A DNA stretch of 56,516 nt from Circinella umbellata (Eukaryota; Mucoromycota; Mucoromycetes; Mucorales; Lichtheimiaceae), in NCBI GenBank assembly GCA_025093555.1, contig JAIWNF010000115.1:1-56516 (forward strand), read 5' to 3'. Below, in pieces: positions 11,193 to 21,981 of this stretch. A program made the position numbers and the translations under genes. The notes under the pieces were generated by a model that saw only the letters and a list, made by a program, of their open reading frames with translations, did no database searches and was not told the DNA's origin. Numbering within the stretch: position 1 is the first letter of the stretch; the number at the start of each line of letters is the position of its first letter.

Positions 11193-13051
11193 TAGCGTTC
11201 TTCATGGATCGGATCGGATGGGTAGATGAAGTGTGTATGTATATTTTTTTTTGGCAGAAATACAGTCGAAGCAGGAAGAACTGTCATATTGTAGTGAATC
11301 AAAGAAAAGAGTGAAATAATCTATAATAAGTTTTGATTTGGAATGTAAAAAAAGGTATGGATATTGTAAAAATTGTTATCGTGATTGATTTGTCTTTTCG
11401 TATATAAGTATAATATAGCGCGATTGGTTTAGATTGGTTCAGAATAAATAATGTACTTCAAACTGGTTTAAAGAAACAAAATAGAAGCATATTTTAATAA
11501 ACGATGGTAATTGTAGAAAAGTACATGGTAATTTTTATTATAAATATAAAAATAAAATAAATAAATCCGTAATGTAAAAGATACGATAGTAGATGAAAGC
11601 TTTTTATGAAGAGAAATATAAAAAATAGGGAAAAGAATCCTTTTTGTTAAAAAAAGCTGAAATTATAAATATAAAGTGCGCGCGCGCGTGCGTATATAGT
11701 ATGGCTGTGTGTTGAAAAAAAATTATGTGTGACAGCAAAAAAAAAAAAAGAGAAAACCAAGCTTCTTCAATCAAATCTTCGTTACTCCATTTAACACAGT
11801 CATCTTTTTTAATAATGGAAAATAATGATCCCAAATGAAACAACTAAGTTTGGTAGTCTTTTTTTTATTATATTATTTTAATCACTCATCATCGTATCTA
11901 TTTTACACACGAACGGACATGTTCAATAACGCTGATAAGCATCTATTAGCTTAACGATTACAATATTGCATCTTTGCTCCACTAAGTATTGTGGATTGAG
12001 TTTATAGACAAATATATTCTTTACAACAATCTACTTATTTACCAATGGATTTTAACAAATATTTTATTTAACCTTGGTCAATAAAATTATCTAATATACA
12101 CCTTAATAACCCTACAAAACAACTAGCATTACTCAATTTTATTATCAAAGCTCCTTCTTTTTTATATATCCCTATCTTTGACATAATTGCTTTTATATAG
12201 CTGGACATTGTGCTTGACGATTGGTAAGTGGTACTGCTCTTTCTTTTTACACACATACTCTTTCTCCGAATTATATTACCAGAATGTACTTGTTTACTAA
12301 TGGTGGTAGCATTTTATTTTATTTTTGTTTGAGTAGATTTCATAACTTATGCAAATACAGTAATCATTGAAAAAAAAGTGCTGCGGATATGGGTTGATAT
12401 TACGGTTTATATACTTGGATTTGGATGATGAATATTTGGATGATGAATATTTGGATGATGAATATTTGGAATGTACAAAATAGAGAGAGTACTAGGGTTT
12501 ATAATTATATTACATATATCACTATGGTAATACAAATATCAAATAAACTATTCTAGATGTCTTCTTCAACAATGGTTATTTTTTTATTTGCTATTCTTCG
12601 TTTTGGAAAGGGACAAATATTAGTATTATTATGAAATAATATAGGAAATGTTGTAACATAAATAATTTGAAGAATAATATGTTATAAGAAATATAATGAA
12701 TAGGGATCAAGTAATAACATTTCAACATCTTTGGGATTAGATCATTTCAAAAAGTTTAGATCTAAAAAGTTTGATGAATCTTCGAGTTGATAAAATAATA
12801 TTTGTCACATTTATTGACTTGCTACACCTACATTAAAAATGCGGCATACTTTTTCAATCCAATATTTTTATGTTTTTTTATAAACACCTATAAAAAAACC
12901 CATTACCACTTTCAATCTTTCGGATGACTGCATCATTAGATCAGATGATACACCCATCCGCATCTGCATCCGTAAAGACCCATCCGCATCCGAACTTGCA
13001 GATGCGGATGCGGATCGGATGAGCGGATGTCGGATAAGATGAAGAACGCTA
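11193..13051 (+). mobile_element. non-autonomous hAT element (hAT-N2), TSD GTGGTGGC
   Basis: Ends TAGCGTTCTTCAT form terminal inverted repeats, and the flanks 11185-11192 and 13052-13059 are identical 8-mers (GTGGTGGC), as hAT transposases make. Subterminal DNA repeats GGATCGGATG / GCGGATG motifs on both sides. The 1.86-kb interior is AT-rich with a (CG)n/(GT) run near 11678-11690 and no transposase. The strand is arbitrary. Confidence 0.88.
12419..12471. repeat. short tandem repeat inside hAT-N2
   Basis: Three copies of TTGGATGATGAATAT (15-16 bp period) in direct tandem. Confidence 0.8.
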
Positions 13052-13694
13052 GTGGTGGCATGGTGTCGAGTATGATATGACAACTTCAACTCCAAGTACA
13101 TGGTCCGAGTTTAAACAGGTGTTTAAGTATGAATTTAAACCAGCGAATGCAGAACAATTGGCTCGCCAACGGTTACAACAACTTCAACAAACAAGTACCG
13201 TTGAACAATACGTACTGGAGTTTCGTTCATTGATGCCAGAATTACCGGACATGGATACCAAGGACGCATTATTTAATTTTGTACAAGGTTTAAAGTACCA
13301 GTGTCGTTTACAAGTGTTAATGCAAAAACCTTTTTCGTTGTCAGAAGCATATGCTTATGCCGAAGCATATGAAACGGCAGAACAGTGCGCTAAGATATCA
13401 AATCGTCGTCCACCGAATTTTACTCCTTTCAATAAGTCATTTAGCCAGCCTTCCTCCTCTTTTGGTAATCAAGGACCTACTCCAATAGACCTTGATGCAA
13501 TTAAACCGGCGGAACGTCAATATAGTGGCTCGAGTGGTGACAGATCATATGGCGGTCGATATAATGATGGTATTAACCGGGTAAAATGTTTTAAGTGTGG
13601 TGAACGGGGTCATATTCGTCGTGATTGTAAAAGTCGTCATCAGGAAAATCGTCATGCCAAGCAAGATTTTCGGCCCATGTACAATTAGTAGAGG

Positions 13695-16199
13695 GGTTGT
13701 TTGTGTACCAAAATTCTGAGTCCCTTAACAAGAAAAAAGGTCACTGGTGGACCAAAGGATCAGAATCAAGGAAAAAGGGTACACCAGCAGGGTTGACCAG
13801 GTGTGATCAGACTACACGATCTACACCATCTTCTGTGCATGAAATTCAAGTTTCTAGTAGTGTGCAGGAGTCATCGTCGATGTGTTAAAAATCGATGGTG
13901 GAAGCAACTGAGGGTGGTCAACACAAGGAAGACACTGATCATAGTGATATCCTTGAGGTGAATAAGTTGCAAGAAGACTGTTGTCAGTTAATGCAGTTAG
14001 GGTTCTTAGTAGACCGATCCGGATCGGATTGGCACCATTTCGAATCTGATCCGTTTTGAAATGGATCGGATTTTCGGAAATCTGAATCCGTTTCATAAAA
14101 ATCCGGATTGAATCCGTAATCCGTAATGCAAAAGAATCAATTAGATGAAAATTTAGGCTATATAGTAGATGTCACAGTATTTTTTCATGAGAGAAGGTGT
14201 TTTACAAGATTGTGTATGGTAGTCATTTGAGATCGTTTAAGAAAAGTAAAACATTGGTAACAAAGGTGCATTATTTATTATTTTGGTCTGAAAACATAAT
14301 AGGAAATAAATAAGTTATAATAAAAAAAGAATTGTAGTAATAAAAAGTTATAATGGGAAAAAAGAAGTTATAATGGGAAAAGAAAGTTATAGTTGAAAAA
14401 AAATTATAGTGGGAAAGTTATAGAAGGAAAAAAAAAAGTTATAGTGATAAAAAAGTTTATAGTGAAAAAAAAAGTTAATGTGGTGGTAGAAATATAACAT
14501 GACGTGGATTTTTTTTTTGTGGGGGCGAGTAGTGTGCTGAAGAAAATAAGAGGTATAAGTTTACCTTTTCTGTTTTACAACCAAATAAAAGTTCATAATT
14601 CTCTTTATCAATCATTACTAGATTAATAAAAATAATAATTAAGTTCATTAATCTCTCTTTTTTAATCTTCAATTTTTGTTTTTTTCTTTTCAAATATTTC
14701 TTTTCTATATTAAAGCCATTACTACTTTTCCTTTCAACTGCTCTATTCAAGTATATAATAATATACAAAAACTTACTCTCTTCTTTATTTGAATATATAT
14801 ATACCTTACCACAGCATTGTTAAAACTTTGATCCATTCCTCTATAATTATAATGACGGATCAGAAAAATCCGACAGATCCATAGATCTCAATCTGTTTAC
14901 AATCCGAATTGTAGAATTACGATCTGAATCCGATCCGAATCCATTGAGACACAATCCAAATCCGATCCAATCCATATGAAAAACGGATCGGTTTATAAAT
15001 CCGGATTGTACTAAGATCCCTAAATGCAGTTACAAGCCTGCAAAGACGGCAGTGAATCTCTTCCATTATATGATGGTTCATGTGCAGGAAAACGTATGTT
15101 GGTTCTACTCGACTCTGGCACAAGTTCAAGTTACATATCCCCTAATATGGTAAAGAATTTGGAAACAGTACAAGTTGAGGCACGTGAGGTCGAAACGGCT
15201 GGTGGGCATAGATTATGAATAGATAAAATGGTGAACGTTGATTTTGATTTAGATGGATGTAATATGTCAGTCAAGGCGTATATCCTGGATACCAAATTTG
15301 ATTTTGTCTTGGGCCGTAATTGGTTGCAAAAATATACACCGGATGTCGATTGGTCGATGGATAATTGGAATATAAAGATAAATGGAAAAACTAAAATATT
15401 AAAACCAGTAAGGTATCTTGGTGAATCGGGATTACGGTATTTGTTATCACATAAGCAAATAAATCGGGCGATTCGGCACAAGGATATAAAGGAAATATAC
15501 TTACTGCATTTATTGGACTCGGATCTCAAAGAGAATAAGATACCTGAAGAACTACAACCACTAGTAGAAGAGTATTAGGATATTCTTCGAGATGAGTTAC
15601 CAGGTTTGCCACCAGATCGTGGGTTTGAACATGTTATTGATACTGGGGATGAAAAACCTGTGTCTAGACCTCCGTATAAGATGTCGCCATTGGAACTTGA
15701 TGAATTATGGCGTCATTTAAATGAACTACTTGAATTGGGCCTGGTAGTACCGAGTGCGTCACCTTGGGGAAGCCCAGTGTTATTCGTAAAAAAGGCGGAT
15801 GGTACAATGCGGATGTGTGTTGACTATAGAGCAACAAATAAAAAGACGATCAGAATTATACACCATTACCAAGAATTGACGAGTGTTTGGAACGGTTACA
15901 AGGTGCTAAATATTTTACAAGTTTGGATCTGAAGAGCGGTTACCATCAAATTAAAATTCGTGAATCAGATATTCCCAAAACGGCGTTTAACACAAGATAT
16001 GGCCAATATTCGTGGAAAGTGTTACCGTTTGGATTATGTAATGCTCCCCCAAGTTTTCAAGCATTGATGAATAAGGTGTTAGGTGATTTATTGGATCGAT
16101 GTTGTATTGTATATTTGGACGATATCTTGATCTTTAGCGACTCGTGGGATAAACATAAAGAGCATATTAAAATGGTGTTAGATAAATTATGTGAGGCTA
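13695..16199 (+). pseudogene. Ty3-2 pol (protease, reverse transcriptase), truncated and broken
   Basis: The frame is -1 relative to gag. Before the inserted hAT-N1 it encodes a linker; after it, 15024 onward, comes an aspartic protease with LLDSGTSSSYIS (active-site DSG). Then follow 'ILDTKFDFVLGRNWL', '[13 protein letters not shown]' and the reverse transcriptase: [49 protein letters not shown] and YLDDILIF (catalytic YLDD, near 16109). Disabling lesions are TAA 13886-13888, TGA 15216-15218, TAG 15576-15578, a frameshift near 15850, and truncation at 16199 by the Merlin-like element. RNase H and integrase are missing. Confidence 0.9.
13998..15022 (+). mobile_element. non-autonomous hAT element (hAT-N1 copy a), TSD AATGCAGT
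   Basis: The ends are TAGGGTTCTTAGTA and, inverted, TAGGGATCTTAGTA. Flanks 13990-13997 and 15023-15030 are identical (AATGCAGT), an 8-bp hAT-type duplication. Subterminal regions carry many GATCCGGAT-like motifs. A degenerate array of 'aaagttatagtgggaaa' units fills about 14325-14480. No transposase is present. An inverted second copy lies at 20923-21954. Confidence 0.92.
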
Positions 16200-18579
16200 A
16201 TGAGCGTTATAGGTACCCCTCTAGCACCTCCAAAAAAGGAGATACGGAGTTCCCAAATAGCTCCATAGAAAGCCACGCATCGAAATGTATATGTGCACCA
16301 ATTTCCGTGCTATTACAATTATTGGTTCCGGAGATATGAGCGTTTAAAGTGAGGCGGCAGTGATTTTCAAAAAAATCAAAAAAATCAAAAAAATCAAAAA
16401 AATCAAAAAAATCAAAAAAATCAAAAAATCCAAAATCCAAAAATTCAAAAATTCAAAAATTCAAAAATTCAAAAAATTCAAAAACAATATAAAAGTATAA
16501 AAATTCAAAATGCTCTCCTTTTCTCTCTTTCTTTTTTACTTTTTATATTGCTAAACACTTTAGAATGTCATTCCCAACTATTATTGAATTTGCTTCACAA
16601 ATTAGTACACATGAAGGTGCTGTAATGTATATATACTTTTGTTATTTGATTCTATAGATAGAAGAAAGGATGGATGGATGGATGGATAGATGGGTAGAGG
16701 ATTCTGTAACTTATATATATATATATATATATATATTAATACAGTATACTAATATACTATAATACTATAGGTTCTTAGTAAATCATAATGTGTTTAGTGA
16801 TCCTATGTTATGTAATCGAAATAGTACTCAAATGCATATAACATGGCCACCAAGTAAAACATATCCAAGATGGCGTTGTACTAATAGCTGTTGTGGAAGG
16901 TCTACCAAATCAGTTACACAGGGGTCATATTTTTATAATAGAAAGGCTGATTTATGTAAGATACTTTGGTCTGTTTATGGCTTTATTGCACAAAATACGT
17001 CTTTCTCCTTGACGAGACAAGTTGGGTTGGAGCGACGTACTATTGCTCAAATTATTTATGATATTTATCAAGTAATGGATAATGATATAACAGATGAAGA
17101 TCTTCTCTTAGGTAATTTTTAAAACTTATTCTTTCTTTTTTTATAATATATTTTCATTAATATTATATTTCTCTTATAATTTAATAGGTGGTCCTGATGT
17201 AGATGAAGTTCAAATTGATGAAAGTAAATTTGGCAAAAATAAACATCATTGTGGGCATCCTGTCTTAGGTGTTTGGGTATTTGGTATGGTAGAAAAGAAG
17301 AATGGTAGAGCTGGCAAAGCATTTTTATGCATTGTACCTAACCGTACTGCAGATACATTAATACCATTAATTCAAAATCATGTGGTTCATGGTACCAAAA
17401 TTGCATCTGATTGCCATGCACCATATATGAGATTAAAAAGTCTTGGTTATGATCATTATGCAGTTAACCATAGTGTGGGGTTTGCATCTATAAACTATAG
17501 TCAAGGTCATAATAATGGTAATACATTATATAACTCAAATATGATTGAAGGTATGTAATATTTTTATTTTACTTTTGCTTTTATAATATCTATTATTATA
17601 TAGTATACATATATATTAATAATTTAACTTCAGTATCTTGGCCAGGTTTCTAGACTGCTGTAAAGCGTTCAGTCGATCGTCATCACCGAACAGTAGATGC
17701 TTGTCCATGGAAACTCTTGGAATTTTTATGGCGCCGTAAGCATTATAATCAGCATTGGCAAGAATTACTACAAGGTTTACAGGATACTGAATTTAATATT
17801 AATAGTAGTATTGATAACTCTACTATAACAGAAGAAATAACTAGTCATTTACCACTCGTGCTCCAGGTGACTACTCCAGATATCAAAATCAAGATGATTT
17901 TGATTTTGTAGATTTAGCAGATCATACAGGTGATGGTTTACTAGATCATATTGATTCAGATTCTGATTCATTTAGCTCTGAATCTGAGCCAGAATCAGAT
18001 TCTAATAGGTAAATTATACTTTTTTATATTGAGTTATCACTAATTTATTACTAATTTTTCTTTATTATATAATTATTAACTATATTTTAAAATAGTGAAT
18101 ATCTACCACCTCGTACTCGAAGACGTATCCAATAGAGATACTTTATATTCTATAGACTTTTTTTCATAAATATGTTTTTTAGTCTATTTATACTGTTTCC
18201 TTTTCTTTATATTTTCTTCTTTCTTTTTATTTTCTTTACTTCTAAAATTATTTACTATATAAATAAATAATGATACAAAAATCAAAGTACCTATCAAGCT
18301 TCTACTGTTAGTGTATACTACTCATAAAAAAAACTTTTGATATTTTTGAATCTTTGAATTTTTTGAATTTTTGATTTTTTTGATTTTTTTGAATTTTTTA
18401 ATTTTTTTGAAAATCACTACCGCCTCACTTTAAACTCTCATATCTCTGCAACCAATAATTGTAATAGCACGAAAATTGGTGCACATATAAAATTCGATGC
18501 GTGGCTTTCTAATGAGCTATTTGGGAACTCCGTATCTCCTTTTGTGGAGGTGCTACAGGGGGGTACCTATAACGCTCAT
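16200..18579 (+). mobile_element. Merlin/IS1595-like DNA transposon with long inverted repeats
   Basis: Left (16200-~16378) and right (~18403-18579) ends are inverted copies, both starting ATGAGCGTTATAGGTACCCC. Blocks such as GGAGATACGGAGTTCCCAAA are identical, so the repeats are about 180 bp long and highly similar. Inside lies a five-exon transposase of the ISXO2/IS1595 DDE type, the eukaryotic counterpart of which is the Merlin superfamily. Runs of 'aaaaaatc' units occupy ~16366-16440 with a mirror run at ~18365-18410. Flanks (16191-16199 and 18580-18588) share no 8-9 bp duplication. Confidence 0.82.
16566..18135 (+). pseudogene. Merlin/IS1595-like transposase, five exons, two lesions
   Basis: Proposed exons are 16566-16626, 16771-17111, 17188-17550, 17634-18008 and 18096-18135. 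The introns are GT-AG (144, 76, 83 and 87 bp) and the phases join. Exon 2 has Cys pairs (CTNSCCG) suggesting an N-terminal zinc ribbon. Exon 3 carries the family core: DEVQIDESKFGKNKHHCGHP (first Asp plus the K/H-rich block), GVWVFG, a Cys-x2-N-x2-TAD segment, SDCHAPY (second Asp), and NHSV ending at NMIEG (catalytic Glu). Exon 4 continues with the family's KRSV and EFLWRR blocks and ends in an acidic Asp/Ser/Glu tail; exon 5 adds RTRRRIQ. Exon 4 has a TAG where Gln is expected (about 17652) and a one-base shift near 17850. Exon 1 is the least certain. Confidence 0.78.
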
Positions 18580-19258
18580 GATCCATAATATTGGGTTACA
18601 TAATTTTTGTTATCCAATAAAAAAAGATAAAAATATATTATTAACAAAAGATGAAAAAAATTTTAATGAAATGTTAGGTGGATTTAGGTCTAAAATTGAG
18701 ACATATTTTGCTGAACTTGGTAATATTTTTAATAGATTTAATGATAAAACAAAAATTAGAATTACTGAAAAAAATATATATAATATTCAATTAAAGTTGG
18801 CAGTTGTTTTATTAAATATCAAATATTTTTATGAGTTATTTCCTATTGATAATATTAATCATTATGGTAAATGGAGAATAGATAACTTTGAATATAATTT
18901 TAAATATAAACATAATTATAACTATAAAGATATAACTATAAAAACACAATATAAAATAGAAAAAATTAATGATATTAAAATTTTACAAAATCAATTTCTA
19001 AATAATTTAAATATAAGTAATATTGAAGATGAATATGAAGATATATCTATGGAAATTAATGAAAGTTACATAAATAAAAGTGAAAATAAAACCTTTGAGG
19101 TTCAATATATAATAACACATAAAAAAGTTTTGGATAAATATGAATTTTTAGTAAAATGGAAAAACTATAAGAAAGATTATAATTCTTGGGTTAAGGAACA
19201 TGATTTTATTAACAAAGATATAATAAAAGATTATTGGAACTCTATAAAAAGAGCGTAA
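18580..19258 (+). pseudogene. C-terminal part of a DDE_4-like transposase with a chromodomain
   Basis: The frame is open from 18497, but its first ~28 codons lie in the Merlin-like inverted repeat, so the real remnant starts at about 18580. 'YPIKKDK...LLTKDEKNFNEMLGGFRSKIETYFAELGNIF' matches the shape of the Harbinger/DDE_Tnp_4 C-terminal block (..E..FN..L...R..VE..FG.LK..F). The last ~60 residues, 'YEFLVKWKNYKKDYNSWVKE' in context, look like a chromodomain with its aromatic residues, which reads methylated histone tails. Lys/Asn/Ile content is very high (AT-rich codons). The catalytic Asp-containing N-terminal part is lost. The superfamily assignment is tentative. Confidence 0.55.
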
Positions 19259-19626
19259 ATATAATAATAAGAGAAGCAATTCAAATTATAATACTTTTAG
19301 TTAATATTTGATTATAATAATATATATATATTTATTCTTCTCTTTAAACTAATTAAAATTATTTTAAGTTTATATATTTTTAGAAATATCTTAATGATTT
19401 TGAGTATAGATCATTAATAAGAAATTTATAAATATTTTATATTTGAAACTTTTATCTATTAAAACATGTATTTCGAATTTTACAAAGACAAAAAATTTAA
19501 TTTTTTTATTGAAATTCGAGAACATTTCTCTAAGAGAAATAACCATAAAGAGTCGCAGTGCAAGTTATAAGAAACTTACACCTTTTAAACTACTAATTAT
19601 ATAGAAAAAAATAAATATAAAGTAAG
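19259..19626. other. AT-rich non-coding stretch
   Basis: Very AT-rich sequence between the chromodomain transposase and the next gag; it may hold the 3' end of the former. I see no terminal repeat, RNA gene or ORF that can be supported. Confidence 0.6.
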
Positions 19627-20922
19627 TTGGATCATTTCTCAGTGATTGATGAATTCAAGACTGCTTATCACCAACACCCCAATCATTTCCATGCCCGTGT
19701 TTCTGAAATCGAATGGCCTACTGTTGCCGTTTGCCAAGACTTGCAACTATCACCTGACATTATACAATTTGTACAACAAGCACTCTCTCCGACCAACAAT
19801 AATTCCACAATAAATCCTACTCAAGACATCCAAGCTATGCATCAATACATCATCGAACTGGAAGCCACTTTGACCAACCAACAACAACAAGCAGCAACTA
19901 TACGACCAGCTCAGCAAATTACCAGACATCCTAACCCCATAACAAACCAAGAAATTAACCACAATAATCCTATATCGAATACCATTAAGGAATGCCACCA
20001 CCATACCAAAGTCCCCACAATTGGCAATGATGACCCTACCACAGCCCAACACTAGCTTGAAAAATATGTCTGTATTTGCGATTACCTCCATTTCAGTGAA
20101 CTAGACCGCCTCGCAGAATTAAATGTTGTATTCGAAGGACCTGCCATCAAATGGTTTTCAGCTTTATGGCCTGACCAGCAAAACCATTTCGAACGTTTTC
20201 AATCCACTTTCCGTGTGCATTTTGGAGGAGGGACTCAGTCATCCCGAAATGCTCTCGCTGATCTGAAGACGTTACGACAAAATACCACCCCAATGAGCAA
20301 ATTTGCTCGCGAATTCACTGACCTTCTCATCCGAGCAGAAATATATAGTGACCCACTTCAACTTGATTTTTTCTGCGACCACATACATCCTAAACTCCAA
20401 GAAGCCGTATACATGCGTGGAGCTGCCAACCTGCAAGAACCCATCAAAATCTGTACTGAGGTCGAATATAATTGCGAACTGGATTAAAATTACAGTCCTT
20501 TTCAATGATTCCATCTGGCACCACAAGTATCAGAACACCTTCCATCATCAATCAGCCAGCAACCGCTGAGTATAACGACACACCAACACAAAATGCTCAA
20601 TGGAACGGAAATCACAATCACCAGCGACAATACAACAACCATAAATACAACAAAAACAACAACAGCTACAGCAACAACAATACTAACCAACAAGAAAACT
20701 GACAATGCCATTATTATAAAAAGATTGGTCATTTGATCACAGAATGCTGAAAAAGAAAAGCAAAAGAAACCCCTAACAGAGGTCAAACCAATGCGCAAAC
20801 TACAACACCACTAGTGGATGAAGAATGGCTTAATATTTACAAACACATAATAGAAATACCTCCCAACACGTCGTCAGCAACATGTAACCAACAACAAAAC
20901 AACAAAGAAGCTCTCTGATTCC
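19627..20922 (+). pseudogene. gag of a fourth Ty3-type element (Ty3-D), broken
   Basis: 19627-20055 encodes an N-terminal Gag region with a short Gln-rich coil ('ELEATLTNQQQQ'). A stop follows, then the frame continues with the Gag domain: 'AIKWFSALWPDQQNHFERF', 'STFRVHFGGG', 'ALADLKTLRQ', 'MSKFAREFTDLL', typical of Ty3 Gag. About 20701-20750 encodes a degenerate zinc knuckle, C-x2-Y-x4-H-x4-C, in which the second Cys has become Tyr. Stops and shifts are scattered through it. It is cut on the right by hAT-N1 copy b; no pol follows. Confidence 0.72.
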
Positions 20923-21954
20923 TAGGGATCTTAGTACAATCCGGATTTATAAACCGATCTGTTTTTCATATAGATTGGATCAGATTTGGATTGTGTCTCA
21001 ACGGATTCGGATCGGATTTGGATCGTAATTCTACAATCCGGATTGTAAACGGATTGAGATCTATGGATCCGTCGGATTTTTCTGATCCGTCATTATAATT
21101 ATAGAGTAATGGATCAAAGTTTTAACAATGCTGTGGTAAGGTATATATATATTCAAATAAAGAAGAGAGTAAGTTTTTGTATATTATTATATACTTAAAT
21201 AGAGCAGTTGAACAGAAAAGTAGTAATCGTTTTAATATAGAAAAAAAAATATCTGAAAAGAAAGAAACAAAAATTGAATATTAAAAAGAGAGATTAATGA
21301 ACTTAATTACTATTTTTATTAATCTAGTAATGATAAAGAGAATTATGAACTTTTATTTGGTTGTAAACAGAAAAGGTAAACTTATACCTCTTTTTTTTTC
21401 AGCACACTGGAAATTTACTACTTGCCCCACAAAAAAAAAGTCCACGTCATGTTATATTTCTACCACAAAACTTTTTTGTACTGTACCACCATAACTTTTT
21501 TTTTCTACTATAACTTTCCCACTATAATTTTTTTCCAACTATAGCTTTCTTTTCCTATTGTAACTTCTTTTTTCCCATTATAACTTTTTTTCTACTAGAA
21601 CTCATTTTCCCACTATATCTTTTTACTACTACAATTCTTTTTTTAGTATAACTTATTTATTTCCTATTATGTTTTTCAAACCAAAATAATAAAATCATCT
21701 AAAAATAATGCACCTCTGTTACCAATGTTTTACTGTTCTTAAACGATCTCAAACGACTACCATACATCATCTTGTAAAATACCTTTTCTCATGAAAAAAT
21801 ACTGTGACATCTACTATATAGCCTAAATTTTCATCTAATTGATCCTTTTGCATTACGGATTACGGATTCAATCCAGATTTTTACGAAACGGATTCGGATT
21901 GCAATTTTCTAATCCGTGGACTATCCGATCCGGATCGGTCTACTAAGAACCCTA
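20923..21954 (-). mobile_element. non-autonomous hAT element (hAT-N1 copy b), inverted
   Basis: It has the same ends (TAGGGATCTTAGTA at the left here; TAGGGTTCTTAGTA on the minus strand at the right) and the same subterminal GATCCGGAT motifs and internal 'aaagttatag' array as 13998-15022, but in opposite orientation. No perfect 8-bp duplication is visible. Left flank is Ty3-D gag; right flank, after ~30 bp, is CACTA sequence, so the locus was rearranged after or at insertion. Confidence 0.88.
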
Positions 21955-21981
21955 CCATTCCAACAACTCATCAACCATAGG

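Larger units (their letters stand above)
10850..13688 (+). pseudogene. Ty3-2 gag, split by a hAT insertion
   Basis: The first part (10850 to about 11192) starts with a Gln-rich leader and reads into the retrotransposon Gag domain ('DTFHGERTVQQVEAWLYSLE', then 'GAVTWW'). The sequence resumes after the hAT element at about 13060 ('TWSEFKQVFKYEF' onward) in a frame that joins cleanly once the insertion and one copy of its 8-bp duplication are removed. The C-terminus has a CCHC zinc knuckle, CFKCGERGHIRRDC (about 13587-13628), which in Gag proteins binds the RNA. It ends at TAG 13686-13688. It would form the virus-like particle; the split makes it non-functional here. Confidence 0.88.
10108..16199 (+). 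mobile_element. Ty3-2: decayed Ty3-type retrotransposon, 3' half missing, nested insertions
   Basis: A 5' LTR (10108-10814), an initiator-Met-type PBS, gag (from 10850) and pol follow in order. Two non-autonomous hAT elements interrupt it at 11193-13051 and 13998-15022. Pol stops inside reverse transcriptase at 16199, where a Merlin-like element begins; RNase H, integrase and the 3' LTR are absent from the window. Gag and protease sequences resemble those of Ty3-3 (31576-36853), so both belong to one lineage. Confidence 0.85.

Noticed and set aside
12419..12471. CRISPR-like short direct repeats
   Set aside because: Only three contiguous copies without spacers inside a hAT element in a eukaryotic context.
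13620..13700. -1 slippery site in Ty3-2 like that of Ty3-3
   Set aside because: Pol is in the -1 frame and the frames overlap, but no X XXY YYZ heptamer in gag phase was found in the overlap.
20915..21962. Target duplication for hAT-N1 copy b
   Set aside because: Only a 5-mer ATTCC is shared at slightly different offsets; not convincing.
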